A stretch of DNA of 29,320 nt, taken from positions 1 through 29,320 of the forward strand of contig CAZISM010000068.1 of NCBI GenBank assembly GCA_964541895.1, in the 5' to 3' direction. Position numbers and translations under genes: made by a program. The stretch comes from CAZISM01 sp964541895 (GTDB lineage: Bacteria; Zhuqueibacterota; Zhuqueibacteria; Residuimicrobiales; Residuimicrobiaceae). Positions 1 through 7,607 of this stretch are shown piece by piece. Each line of letters begins with the position of its first letter. Position 1 is the stretch's first letter. Below the pieces are notes generated by a model. That model did no database searches and was not told the origin of the DNA. It saw nothing but the letters and a program-made list of their open reading frames with translations.

Positions 1-1107
1 CGGGTCCGGCTCCCAGGTTCCTGTTTCAGGCCAATTAGAACACGGATACCAGCCGGCATCCATCCACCAATAATCCAGTTTCACGCGCTGAGCCGTAAGC
101 GAATCGATAAACTGTTTTTCGCTGGCTTCGCTGACTCTGAGCCCGGGGAAATAACCGCCGCTGCAAAAGGCATAGATCGGGTCTGGCGCATTGCCATGTG
201 GCCTCGGAGTGTTATGTCGAAGCATCCAGCGCCGCCACAGGTTTTGACCGCGGGTCACGTTGCGGCCATGCCGGAACATCAATACCGCCAGCGGGGTGCG
301 AATCTGTTCTCCTGGTTCAAGGTAAAGATGCACCAGCTCCTGCCCGGCCAGGATGCGCACTCCATGCTGATCGTCACGAATAAAACGGCACGACCACTGG
401 CCTGGCCATCCCAGAGCCAATAGCACGCCTTCCTCCTGCATGTCCAGGTGATAATATGGAAAAGCGCCGTTGGTAGATTGACCGCCCACCGGCGCAAAAA
501 CTCGTCGACAGCCGGGATCCAGTTCTTCCTGCAACGGCTGATAACTGTCCGGCGTATTGCTGTCCCCCTTGATATAATGCAGAACAAATTCGCGTGCAGA
601 CCGGTGCTGTACGTTCATATCCACCGCTTGCACGCGTTCCAGAATGGGAGTAGCGTGCGATCCGGCATTGATAAAATAACAGCTCCATTCCACTACAGGA
701 TAATCCGTATACACAACGGCCACGCAGCGGACGATCAAACCTGTTTCAGGGTCATGCCACGAGAGAGTAAATTGTGTACGAAGAGAATCGATAATCTTGC
801 GATCAGACTCTCTTGGCCAGATTGCCAGCAATTCATCAGATGAACGACCATTATAGACAAACGAGAACGGTAGTGCTCCGATTCGTCGCAACAGTGAATC
901 CGGTCCCATGGGCGCCTGCAAAAGCGTGCTGGCCGGATGTTGCTCCTGAAGCAACAAGTGGTTGTTAATCCATTGATCCCGGTTGGCCAGCTCTTTTTTG
1001 TTGGTCATCACCTGAGCCGATACAGCGATCGTCATAAAGAGAACGATAAAGCAAATCCACCTGACTTTATTCAAAGTATTCAAAATATTACTCCCGGTTG
1101 TCAACAT
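1..1107 (-). CDS. GH36-type alpha-galactosidase, N-terminal part (cut by window edge)
   Basis: This reading frame is open from the ATG at 1107 to the left edge (369 codons, no stop), so the C-terminal part is missing. An N-terminal signal peptide (KVRWICFIVLFMTIAVSAQ) predicts export. Next comes a beta-rich N-terminal domain (for example TDYPVVEWSCYFINAG) typical of GH36/melibiase proteins. The TIM-barrel then begins, with KLDYWWMDAGWYP and TGTWEPDP near the edge, a signature of this clade. The family hydrolyses terminal alpha-galactosides; the catalytic aspartates would lie beyond the edge, so activity cannot be judged. ATG 1107 has no Shine-Dalgarno. A TTG at 1083, preceded by GGGAG, gives a shorter and equally good signal peptide and may be the real start. 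The gene lies downstream of the blaI/M56 pair on the same strand, but 325 bp away and with its own promoter-like boxes. Confidence 0.8.
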   Translation of the reverse strand, partial: MLTTGSNILNTLNKVRWICFIVLFMTIAVSAQVMTNKKELANRDQWINNHLLLQEQHPASTLLQAPMGPDSLLRRIGALPFSFVYNGRSSDELLAIWPRESDRKIIDSLRTQFTLSWHDPETGLIVRCVAVVYTDYPVVEWSCYFINAGSHATPILERVQAVDMNVQHRSAREFVLHYIKGDSNTPDSYQPLQEELDPGCRRVFAPVGGQSTNGAFPYYHLDMQEEGVLLALGWPGQWSCRFIRDDQHGVRILAGQELVHLYLEPGEQIRTPLAVLMFRHGRNVTRGQNLWRRWMLRHNTPRPHGNAPDPIYAFCSGGYFPGLRVSEASEKQFIDSLTAQRVKLDYWWMDAGWYPCSNWPETGTWEPDP

Positions 1108-1431
1108 GAGCGATGGCACAGGTGCACGCCTCGCCTCGATTATGCACCGCCGCCTCATTGCACTTTCGGCACTAACCATGGCGTAGATTTTACCATTTTT
1201 CTAATATAGGTGTTTAAGGATTTGAGATCAAGTCAATAAGTGGCGCAGCTGTCCGAGAGCGAAACCACGACCGCGAGCACAGAGGAAAGGCAAGATTTTG
1301 GGGCAGGGCACAAATCATGGGACTTGGCAAGAATGCGACTGGAACTTGGCAGTTCGCTGCTCTTCAGGGCAACCTGCAGATTGTAGGCGAAAACCGCCGA
1401 AATGCAACAGGCTAACGCATCCAAGCAGAGG
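1108..1431. other. Intergenic region between the M56 gene and the alpha-galactosidase gene
   Basis: No convincing gene lies here; the frames that cross it are short and antisense. Apart from the promoter-like boxes at 1203-1231 there is a short direct repeat, ACTTGGCA at 1322-1329 and 1344-1351. No hairpin with a T-tract marks the end of the M56 gene. Confidence 0.5.
1203..1231 (-). promoter_or_regulatory. Possible sigma70-like promoter of the alpha-galactosidase gene
   Basis: Read on the minus strand: TTGATC (1231-1226), a 17-bp spacer, then TATATT (1208-1203), about 96 bp before ATG 1107. Box quality and spacing resemble the other promoters proposed here. This is a sequence match only. Confidence 0.35.
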
Positions 1432-3606
1432 CTAGTTTCTGACCGGCCATTGCAGCTCCAGTTTCCATTGGCCATCGGCCAGGCGCTCACGGAATATCTT
1501 GCGCGGCATGCCGCTGACCGTGTAACCATTCATGGTAAAGTGGAGGGTATAGCTGTACCAGAATGCCAGGGGAATATCCAGGTGCTCGCCTGTATACTCG
1601 GCACAGGCGACGCGGCCGCCTTGTTGCCATTCTGTAAACATGGGCGCTTTGGCGTTATGGTCGTGGTCTATGGCAACCGCTACATCCCATACCAGGCGCT
1701 CCGTCGGCGTCCACTCTTCGCTATTGTGATAACGGATGTAAATATCATCCAGTGCATTCACACCAGTCTGCGCAATATACGTTTTCAATTGTTCAACCGC
1801 CTTATCTTCCTGCGCAGGATCCCCTCGCATCGGCAGCACCAGGATATGTCGCTCCGGCAACGAACGTATTTCCACCCGTAGTTCCGGATAACCAGGATCC
1901 ACTTTTGCCACGATCATTTCCAGATCGAAACTAGGGATGGGTAGGTTTGATTTGGGGATGCCGTTGGTCCAGCGGATGGTTTGCGGCACACAGGGCCGAT
2001 AATCGTTATGGTAGAGCCAGGCGGCGAACTTTTTGGTCCAACTGGGGGCGTCCGCCACAGATTTGAAATGGCAGTTCAGAACATGGCGCACGGGGATGCG
2101 ACAGACTTTGAAAGGAGACTTGACGACCGCACTATCAGCAATGTAATAACCTGCCTCCCACTCGGTGTCGAGCATGCCAACGATCTCTTCGCTGCTGTAC
2201 TTGCGCGTGATAAGCGGGCTGATCGCCCTGATGCCATTGGCGCTCATGTAATTGTCCAGTTTTTCCGACAGGATCGGCAACTGATCCAGAGTGCCCCTGG
2301 CGGGCAGCAGAATCGCCCAAGCGGCTGGAGCCGTTACAACTTCGAACATGGATCGCGTCCCCCCCACCAGGCTCTTGCCGGAAAAAAATGACCATACCCT
2401 GGTTTTCCAGCCCATAGACGCCGCATCGAGGATATGCGCAGAATCAGGTGCAACTCCGTCCTGCATCTGTTGGTCGAAAAGATGAATGCGCGACGCATCT
2501 GCTGCAACAGGCGGTTTCGCATCTGCCATGGGCATAAAAAAGATGGCTATGCCAAGGGTAATGAGGAGCGCGGCCATCCTTGCCGTCTTTTGTTTTTTCC
2601 AGGTCGGCTTTTCCAGCCAACGCAAGCGACTGAGGAGCCTGAACGGTTCTTCAAAGACACCCAGCATTCCCAATCCCGGCTCGACAGACTCGGAGAGCAG
2701 GCGGCGAGCCGTGCTGAGCAGCGTGTCGCGATAGCCGCTGGTTTCTTCGCGGAGCACAAAAGCCACACTCATATCACAACAGATTTCACGCACATGTTTC
2801 AATTGTCGCCATGCCCAAAGCAACAGCGGATTGAACCAGTACACGACGCTCACCATCGTACAGAAAGCATGCACGATCAGGTCGCCGCGCTTGACATGAC
2901 AAAGCTCGTGCAGCAACACATGCTCCGCTTCCTTGCTGGACAGCCCATCGAAATAGGGTTTGGGCAGCAGAAGTATGGGCCGGAAAAGACCGTATACCGC
3001 CGGCGTGGTCCCGTCTTTGGCGAAAACGATCGCCGGCAATCGGTTCATGTTCAATCGTTGCGCGGTCTGGACCAGCAATTCATGAAACCACACAGGAATG
3101 GCTCGCTCATCCTGTGACGAATGCCAGGAACGCAGCCGTGACATTTTCAGAAACAGAAGCAGCAGAAAAACCAGAATACCAACCAGCCAGATACAAAAGG
3201 CAACGAGCGGCCAGATGGGTCGATGCTCGCTCCGTGTCAAAAGCGACGTCTGGACGGTTTTAGAAGCGGTCACCATTGATTTTGCCGAATCGGCGACGCT
3301 ATCCTGAAGCCGATCGATGGTCCCTGATGGCGACATGCTACCGGAGGTGTGCGGCCATGGTTGAAAGCAAGTTTTCAGAGGCGGAGCCATTCGCGAAACG
3401 AGGGATGTATTCAGATGCCAGGTCGGAGGAATCAACAATTTGACAAAAACCAGCAGCCAAATGGCCAACCGGACTTGTGGCCAGGCCCATGTTCTGATCA
3501 GCCAATCCACGACCGCGATGACAACGATCAGCAGCCCGGCTTGCCAGAACATGGAACTCATCCACTGCCACCAGCTCATAGCCGCGTGATGCATGAGATC
3601 AATCAC
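1432..3606 (-). CDS. BlaR1-like M56 sensor metallopeptidase with tandem GyrI-like domains
   Basis: This is a 724-residue membrane protein. The N-terminal part is a BlaR1/MecR1-type M56 domain with helices near residues 23-36, 47-61, 133-153 and 246-263, a last helix near 344-360, and the zinc motif HELCH at 233-237 with a downstream E..CD. In this family the cytoplasmic protease relays an external signal and inactivates a BlaI-type repressor. The C-terminal ~300 residues are not a penicillin-binding domain. They look like two tandem GyrI-like/effector-binding domains (about 424-570 and 580-724), each opening with a strand such as AWAILLPARG or HILVLPMRGD and containing a W(E/D) signature. I chose GTG 3606 because GGAG lies 6 nt upstream; longer versions would overlap blaI. 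The two genes are 13 bp apart. The ligand is unknown; beta-lactam sensing is unlikely without the serine-active domain. Confidence 0.85.
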   Translation of the reverse strand: MIDLMHHAAMSWWQWMSSMFWQAGLLIVVIAVVDWLIRTWAWPQVRLAIWLLVFVKLLIPPTWHLNTSLVSRMAPPLKTCFQPWPHTSGSMSPSGTIDRLQDSVADSAKSMVTASKTVQTSLLTRSEHRPIWPLVAFCIWLVGILVFLLLLFLKMSRLRSWHSSQDERAIPVWFHELLVQTAQRLNMNRLPAIVFAKDGTTPAVYGLFRPILLLPKPYFDGLSSKEAEHVLLHELCHVKRGDLIVHAFCTMVSVVYWFNPLLLWAWRQLKHVREICCDMSVAFVLREETSGYRDTLLSTARRLLSESVEPGLGMLGVFEEPFRLLSRLRWLEKPTWKKQKTARMAALLITLGIAIFFMPMADAKPPVAADASRIHLFDQQMQDGVAPDSAHILDAASMGWKTRVWSFFSGKSLVGGTRSMFEVVTAPAAWAILLPARGTLDQLPILSEKLDNYMSANGIRAISPLITRKYSSEEIVGMLDTEWEAGYYIADSAVVKSPFKVCRIPVRHVLNCHFKSVADAPSWTKKFAAWLYHNDYRPCVPQTIRWTNGIPKSNLPIPSFDLEMIVAKVDPGYPELRVEIRSLPERHILVLPMRGDPAQEDKAVEQLKTYIAQTGVNALDDIYIRYHNSEEWTPTERLVWDVAVAIDHDHNAKAPMFTEWQQGGRVACAEYTGEHLDIPLAFWYSYTLHFTMNGYTVSGMPRKIFRERLADGQWKLELQWPVRN

Positions 3607-3619
3607 GGCGTGCTCCTTT

Positions 3620-3979
3620 CTACTCTTTTTCTTTAAGCATGCGCCGCAAGGCCTCGCGTTCCTGCCTGGAAAAGGTGCCTTTTTCAAGAAGAAACAGCAT
3701 CAACGGGGCTGCAGCGCCCTCAAGGACTTTTTCCAGCAGATGCGACATGGCACTTTTCTGTGCGTGTTCCTGCTCGAGCAGCGGCTCATAATAACTGATA
3801 TGCCCACGCTTTGTCTCAGCCACCACTTTTTTAGCAACCAGGCGGGTGAGCATGGTCTTGACCGTAGTATACGCCCACCCCGTCGCAACAGGAATGCGCT
3901 CCATCACCTCCCGCGCCGTGGCCGGGTGCTGCTTCCAGAGCGCGTTCATAATTTGCCACTCCGCTTCAGATAATTTCAT
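3620..3979 (-). CDS. blaI: BlaI/MecI-family transcriptional repressor
   Basis: This 119-residue winged-helix protein matches the BlaI/MecI/CopY family in length and layout. It opens with KLSEAEWQIMNALWKQHPAT, continues with a recognition helix region (GWAYTTVKTMLTRL) and wing (KRGHISYYEPL), and ends in a helical dimerisation part. Family members bind TACA/TGTA operators as dimers and are cleaved or released when the partner M56 protease is activated. GGAG 5 nt before ATG 3979 supports the start. It precedes the M56 gene by 13 bp, the usual regulator-sensor order. Three perfect family-type operators lie directly upstream, so autorepression is almost certain. The blaI symbol denotes the family; the inducer need not be a beta-lactam. 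Confidence 0.92.
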   Translation of the reverse strand: MKLSEAEWQIMNALWKQHPATAREVMERIPVATGWAYTTVKTMLTRLVAKKVVAETKRGHISYYEPLLEQEHAQKSAMSHLLEKVLEGAAAPLMLFLLEKGTFSRQEREALRRMLKEKE

Positions 3980-3994
3980 ATCCGCTCCACTTTT

Positions 3995-4006
3995 CTACAT
4001 CTGTAG
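3995..4006. promoter_or_regulatory. BlaI-type operator O1
   Basis: CTACATCTGTAG is a TACAnnTGTA dyad lying between the -10 box and the blaI Shine-Dalgarno. It would cover the predicted transcription start. Confidence 0.8.
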
Positions 4007-4008
4007 AC

Positions 4009-4037
4009 AATCTACTACATTTGTAGCAGATTGTCAA
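4009..4037 (-). promoter_or_regulatory. Promoter of the blaI-M56 operon
   Basis: On the minus strand: TTGACA (4037-4032), a 17-bp spacer, then TAGATT (4014-4009). The boxes are near consensus for a housekeeping sigma factor and are overlapped or flanked by three BlaI operators, as in known bla/mec control regions. Confidence 0.75.
4015..4026. promoter_or_regulatory. BlaI-type operator O2 inside the promoter spacer
   Basis: CTACATTTGTAG fills most of the 17-bp spacer of the blaI promoter. It is the core of a 30-bp near-perfect palindrome at 4006-4035 (13 of 15 base pairs symmetrical), the most extended of the three sites. Confidence 0.85.
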
Positions 4038-4046
4038 GTTCTTTTT

Positions 4047-4058
4047 CTACATTTGTAG
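4047..4058. promoter_or_regulatory. BlaI-type operator O3 upstream of the -35
   Basis: This site has the same 12 bases as O2, 32 bp centre to centre from it and about 10 bp upstream of the -35. It lies between blaI and the divergent GH28 gene, so it might also touch rightward transcription, although the GH28 promoter-like boxes are 60 bp away. Confidence 0.75.
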
Positions 4059-4116
4059 AAGCCAATCATCTGGTTCCACCGCAAGGTCACGACAGCCGCT
4101 GCTCAGGCTATTCTCC

Positions 4117-4145
4117 TTGATTTTAAGGGCCTGGTTAACTATTTT
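4117..4145 (+). promoter_or_regulatory. Probable promoter of the GH28 gene
   Basis: TTGATT (4117-4122), a 17-bp spacer, then TATTTT (4140-4145), leaving a leader of about 80 nt before ATG 4233. The -10 lies inside a palindrome (next entry). Confidence 0.45.
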
Positions 4146-4152
4146 AGTAAAC
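4134..4152. promoter_or_regulatory. Operator-like palindrome over the GH28 -10 box
   Basis: GTTAACTATTTTAGTAAAC is an inverted repeat of the form GTTnACTAnnnTAGTnAAC (7 of 9 pairs symmetrical). Its position over the -10 and start point is where a repressor would act. The binding protein is not identifiable; the site differs from the TACA/TGTA BlaI sites. Confidence 0.35.
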
Positions 4153-4232
4153 GTGTTACCTATCAGCTCATGCCCGGCGCTTGCTGAAGCATGTGTCAGA
4201 CCAACTTTGAGCAGGAAAGGACCCAGCGATTT

Positions 4233-5792
4233 ATGGCAAGACATTCGATCAACAAGTTATTTTTCTTCGTCATCGTCATGAGCTTTGCCGTATCGGCGAA
4301 GCCAATGTATCATAACGTTCTCGATTATGGCGCCAAAGGCGACGACAAAACCAACAATACTAAAGCCATTAATGCCGCCATAGATGCCGCCGCCAAACAG
4401 GGCGGCGGCACGGTCTATTTTCCGGCCGGCAAGTTTCTCGCCTTCACGATTCATCTGAAAAGCAACATCACGCTGTTTCTCGATCAGGGCGCGGTACTGA
4501 TCGGCGACAGGGAAAAAGAGGGCGTCGGTTATGATCTGCCCGAGGAAAACGCCTGGTACAAAAAATTTCAGGACTTTGGTCACAGCTACTGGAGGAACAG
4601 CCTGATCTACGGCGACAGCCTGCACGACATCGCCATCACCGGCCAGGGCATGATCTGGGGCCGGGGGCTTTACACCTATGACAAACCCGAGATCAAAGGA
4701 TCCGGCAACAAAGCCATCGCTCTGAAAAAGTGCTATAACGTCACCATAAAGGACATCTCTATCCTCCATGGCGGCCATTTTTGCATCCTGGCCACCGGCG
4801 TCGACAACCTGATCATCGACAACGTGCGCGCCGACGCCGACCGCGACGCCTTCGACATCGACTGCTGCAAAAATGTTCACATCGCCAACTGCACCATCAA
4901 CTCGCCGACAGACGACGGTCTGTGCCTGAAATCTTCATTTGGTCTGGGCTATGCCCGCGCCACAGAAAACGTGACCATCACCAACTGCCTGATCTTTGGT
5001 TATGACCACGGCTCCCTGATGGATGGCACGTTCAGGACCGAATTCAGGGACGAACAGCCCAACGCCGGACACTGCATCACCGGGCGATTGAAACTGGGCA
5101 CCGAATCAAACGGCGGCTTTCGCAACATCGCCGTTTCCAACTGTGTGTTCGAACGCTCGCGCGGCATCTGTATCGAGACCGCGGACGGCGGAGTGATCGA
5201 AGACGTGGTCATGAACAACATCACCATGCGCGATGTCCCTGATACGCCGTTGTTCATTCGCCTGAACGCCCGCATGCGCGGCCCGGAAGGCACACCCGTC
5301 GGCGTCTGCCGGCGCATCACCATCAGCAACCTCAACGTCTATGACGTCGGTGGACGGATCAGCTTTCCCGAGCTGGGTGCCATCATGGTGATGGGCATTC
5401 CGGATCATTATATCGAAGATTTGACGTTGAGCAACATCAGGATTCACTATCGCGCCGGGGCCGCCAAAGAGGCGATCGACAAGGAGGTGCCGCAAAACAT
5501 CGACATGTACCCGGACCCGTATCGCTGGAAATCCATGCCCGCCTACGGCATGTACTTTCGTTATGTCAAAGGCTTGCGCGTCAATGATGTCGTGTTGCGC
5601 TATATGAATCGCGACGAACGGCCGGCGTTTGTGCTGGACGACGTTGAGGAGGCCCGGTTTTACAATATCGATGCGCAAAAAGGCGATGCGGCACCACAGT
5701 TCATTCTGAAAAACGTTACCAGTTTCTCTACGCATGAAGTAAATGGAGTCAAAGATACAAAAATAATGCAGACGGAAAAAAGCGAGCTCTAG
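4233..5792 (+). CDS. GH28 polygalacturonase-type glycoside hydrolase, secreted
   Basis: This 519-residue right-handed beta-helix protein has a signal peptide (INKLFFFVIVMSFAVSAKP). The N-terminus NVLDYGAKGDDKTNNTKAIN followed by GGGTVYFPAGKF is the classic opening of GH28/pectin-lyase-fold proteins. Family catalytic regions are present as variants: RDAFDID (NTDG/D region), PTDDGLCLKS (paired Asp), YDHGS and GRLKLGTES (RIK-like substrate site). GH28 enzymes hydrolyse alpha-1,4-galacturonosyl or rhamnogalacturonan linkages; exact specificity (endo, exo or rhamnogalacturonan) is not readable here. ATG 4233 was chosen over the upstream in-frame ATG 4191 because it directly precedes the signal peptide and has AAAGGA 11 nt upstream. 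No T9SS tail is present, unlike the next two genes, so it may be periplasmic or released differently. Confidence 0.9.
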   Translation: MARHSINKLFFFVIVMSFAVSAKPMYHNVLDYGAKGDDKTNNTKAINAAIDAAAKQGGGTVYFPAGKFLAFTIHLKSNITLFLDQGAVLIGDREKEGVGYDLPEENAWYKKFQDFGHSYWRNSLIYGDSLHDIAITGQGMIWGRGLYTYDKPEIKGSGNKAIALKKCYNVTIKDISILHGGHFCILATGVDNLIIDNVRADADRDAFDIDCCKNVHIANCTINSPTDDGLCLKSSFGLGYARATENVTITNCLIFGYDHGSLMDGTFRTEFRDEQPNAGHCITGRLKLGTESNGGFRNIAVSNCVFERSRGICIETADGGVIEDVVMNNITMRDVPDTPLFIRLNARMRGPEGTPVGVCRRITISNLNVYDVGGRISFPELGAIMVMGIPDHYIEDLTLSNIRIHYRAGAAKEAIDKEVPQNIDMYPDPYRWKSMPAYGMYFRYVKGLRVNDVVLRYMNRDERPAFVLDDVEEARFYNIDAQKGDAAPQFILKNVTSFSTHEVNGVKDTKIMQTEKSEL

Positions 5793-5875
5793 GCCGTGAT
5801 CTGATCATTCGCCGGCACGACTTTCACAACAGGATAGGAATACAGCAAAAGACTCGACATCGAAGGGAGGCAACG

Positions 5876-7408
5876 ATGTACAGCTGGAAACCGTATGTAT
5901 CGACCACCGTTATGATAATGGCTCTGTTTTTTACCCTTTCCACGGCGACGGCGGCCGGCGGACTGATGGCAGCCAAAACTCTGGACCGTGATGAAGATGC
6001 GGTCATTGTCAAAGGCTCGGCCCTGGCCGGTTTCGTCGCCGTCCCGCTCAATCAGCTGTTTGTTTATGCTTTCCGCAAAAACCAGTGGCATCAGATTCCG
6101 TGGCAGTTTGATGAGAAACAGAACGGCGAATATCGTGCGCTGGACAACGGACAGTTGGACGGTGAGGACGAGTTGGTCGTTCTGGGGCGGGACTGCGGTG
6201 ATCGGGCAGGCGTCCAGGAGCACATCAGCGACGCCAGTGCCCGCTCGTTTCCCAGATATGAAATCACTATTGTGGACCCGCTGAATACCGCCAAGGTCGG
6301 CTGGATCTATGTCTATCGTTCCACCACCCTGGCGGATACGGTCAAAACCGATTATGTTGTATTTGATTTTCCGACCAGCATCTTTACCACTCCCGTCTAT
6401 AAGCTGGGCTTTATGGTCAAGTATCTGGGCGGCGATCGCCTCGAACTGAACGGCAGCGGCAGTAACGTGCTCGATCGCTCCAAATACCGCTTCAAGCCGA
6501 CCGGTCAATCCGTGTTCACCGAAGAGTGGGCGGAAGGCGAAGACCCGCAGCCGAAAATAATCGACGGCCGCGTCCGCGCCATCGCCGGCTACCAGGAGCA
6601 GGGCCAGGGCATTCTGACCTTTGCCTATCGCTCCCAGTTTTACGATCTCATGACCGTCGATCTGACCTGGGCACCCGGATCCTTCGATTGGGCGCGGGCC
6701 AGCGCTGATTTCAATGAAAACATCAAGGGCGGTATCTATTACGATGCCAACACGCCCAACGGTGTGGTGGTAGACGGCAAGCCGGACTCGATCAAAACCA
6801 CGCCGGCCAGTCTTTGGCAGCAGATCAGCGCCTCTACAGGCACCATCATCCATGCCGCCGATATCGCCCCCATGCAGGGCACCCCCTCAACCTACTACAA
6901 GGACGATGCCACCCTGGATCCGCAGGATACAGGCGATAAAAAATCCTTCGGTGATATGGGGGTGACGGTCACCAGGCCGAACAAAAACATCTACCTCTCC
7001 GTCACCCATTACATCCTGCCGCCTCAGCAGCCGAATGTGGGTGCCAGGTACTATGCCTGTTTCACACAGCCGCTGCAGTCGCAGGCCAGTGTGACCGCGG
7101 TGGCGAGGATGGAAGATCATAATGCACCTTGTTCCTTCACTGTATCACCCAGTTATCCAAATCCATTTAATGCGACAACCAGCCTGCAATACCAGGTGGG
7201 GGCGCCGGCCCATGTAAGGATCGATATTTTTGATTTGACAGGTCGCAGGATCCGCAGGTTGATTGATGAGCAACACAGGCCTGGAATGTTTAGGATACAG
7301 TGGGATGGTCTAAATGACTCGGATCAGCCGTCCAGCAGCGGCATTTATCTCTGTGAATGTTGGGCTGGGCAGACCAAACTGACCAGGCCGCTTGTGTTGC
7401 TGCGATAG
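5876..7408 (+). CDS. Secreted protein of unknown function with T9SS sorting domain
   Basis: This 510-residue protein has a signal peptide at about residues 1-27 and GGGAGG 6 nt before the ATG. Residues 28-415 are beta-rich and I do not recognise a named family. Noticeable stretches are WHQIPWQFDEKQNGEY, LDGEDELVVLGRDCGD, YVVFDFPTSIFTTP and YDLMTVDLTWAPGSFDW. The last ~90 residues form the T9SS/FlgD-like tail (YPNPFNATTSLQYQV, IFDLTGRRIRRLID, SSGIYLCECWAG), ending in R. It sits 83 bp after the GH28 gene and 199 bp before a PL1 pectate lyase on the same strand, so a role in pectin binding or degradation is plausible from context only. Its size and lack of known motifs make it a candidate new carbohydrate-active or substrate-binding protein. 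Confidence 0.85.
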   Translation: MYSWKPYVSTTVMIMALFFTLSTATAAGGLMAAKTLDRDEDAVIVKGSALAGFVAVPLNQLFVYAFRKNQWHQIPWQFDEKQNGEYRALDNGQLDGEDELVVLGRDCGDRAGVQEHISDASARSFPRYEITIVDPLNTAKVGWIYVYRSTTLADTVKTDYVVFDFPTSIFTTPVYKLGFMVKYLGGDRLELNGSGSNVLDRSKYRFKPTGQSVFTEEWAEGEDPQPKIIDGRVRAIAGYQEQGQGILTFAYRSQFYDLMTVDLTWAPGSFDWARASADFNENIKGGIYYDANTPNGVVVDGKPDSIKTTPASLWQQISASTGTIIHAADIAPMQGTPSTYYKDDATLDPQDTGDKKSFGDMGVTVTRPNKNIYLSVTHYILPPQQPNVGARYYACFTQPLQSQASVTAVARMEDHNAPCSFTVSPSYPNPFNATTSLQYQVGAPAHVRIDIFDLTGRRIRRLIDEQHRPGMFRIQWDGLNDSDQPSSSGIYLCECWAGQTKLTRPLVLLR

Positions 7409-7543
7409 ACAGAGCCAGCAGGCGAAAAAGACCATGCCTGGCCGGCTGCGAGCATAACTCATCCGCTGCTGCCGCATTTGTCTTTCGGGGCTGGAGAGTC
7501 CGAAGCATGGCCCTTCTATAGCGGGTGAGGGCAGGAGGTATGA

Positions 7544-7579
7544 ATGCGCAAGAGTGCCGTCGGATGCACAACCCGCTGA
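7544..7579 (+). CDS. Possible 11-codon leader ORF before the pectate lyase gene
   Basis: AGGAGG (7533-7538) stands 5 nt before ATG 7544, a better ribosome site than that of the pectate lyase itself. The frame encodes MRKSAVGCTTR and stops 28 nt before ATG 7608. A 7-bp inverted repeat, AGCGGGT (7520-7526) with ACCCGCT (7571-7577), encloses it. It could be a leader peptide, a translational coupling device, or chance. An ATG at 7540 in another frame is too close to the AGGAGG to be likely. Confidence 0.25.
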   Translation: MRKSAVGCTTR

Positions 7580-7607
7580 ATTATAAACAAACCATACAAG
7601 GAATACT

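Noticed and set aside
5789..6853. Minus-strand frame of 354 codons opposite the T9SS-tagged protein
   Set aside because: Antisense to a gene with a good ribosome site, signal peptide and sorting domain.
7437..7452. Possible second sigma54 site (TGGC, 10-bp spacing, GC) upstream of the pectate lyase
   Set aside because: The -12 element reads GAGC instead of TTGC in a GC-rich stretch; likely chance.
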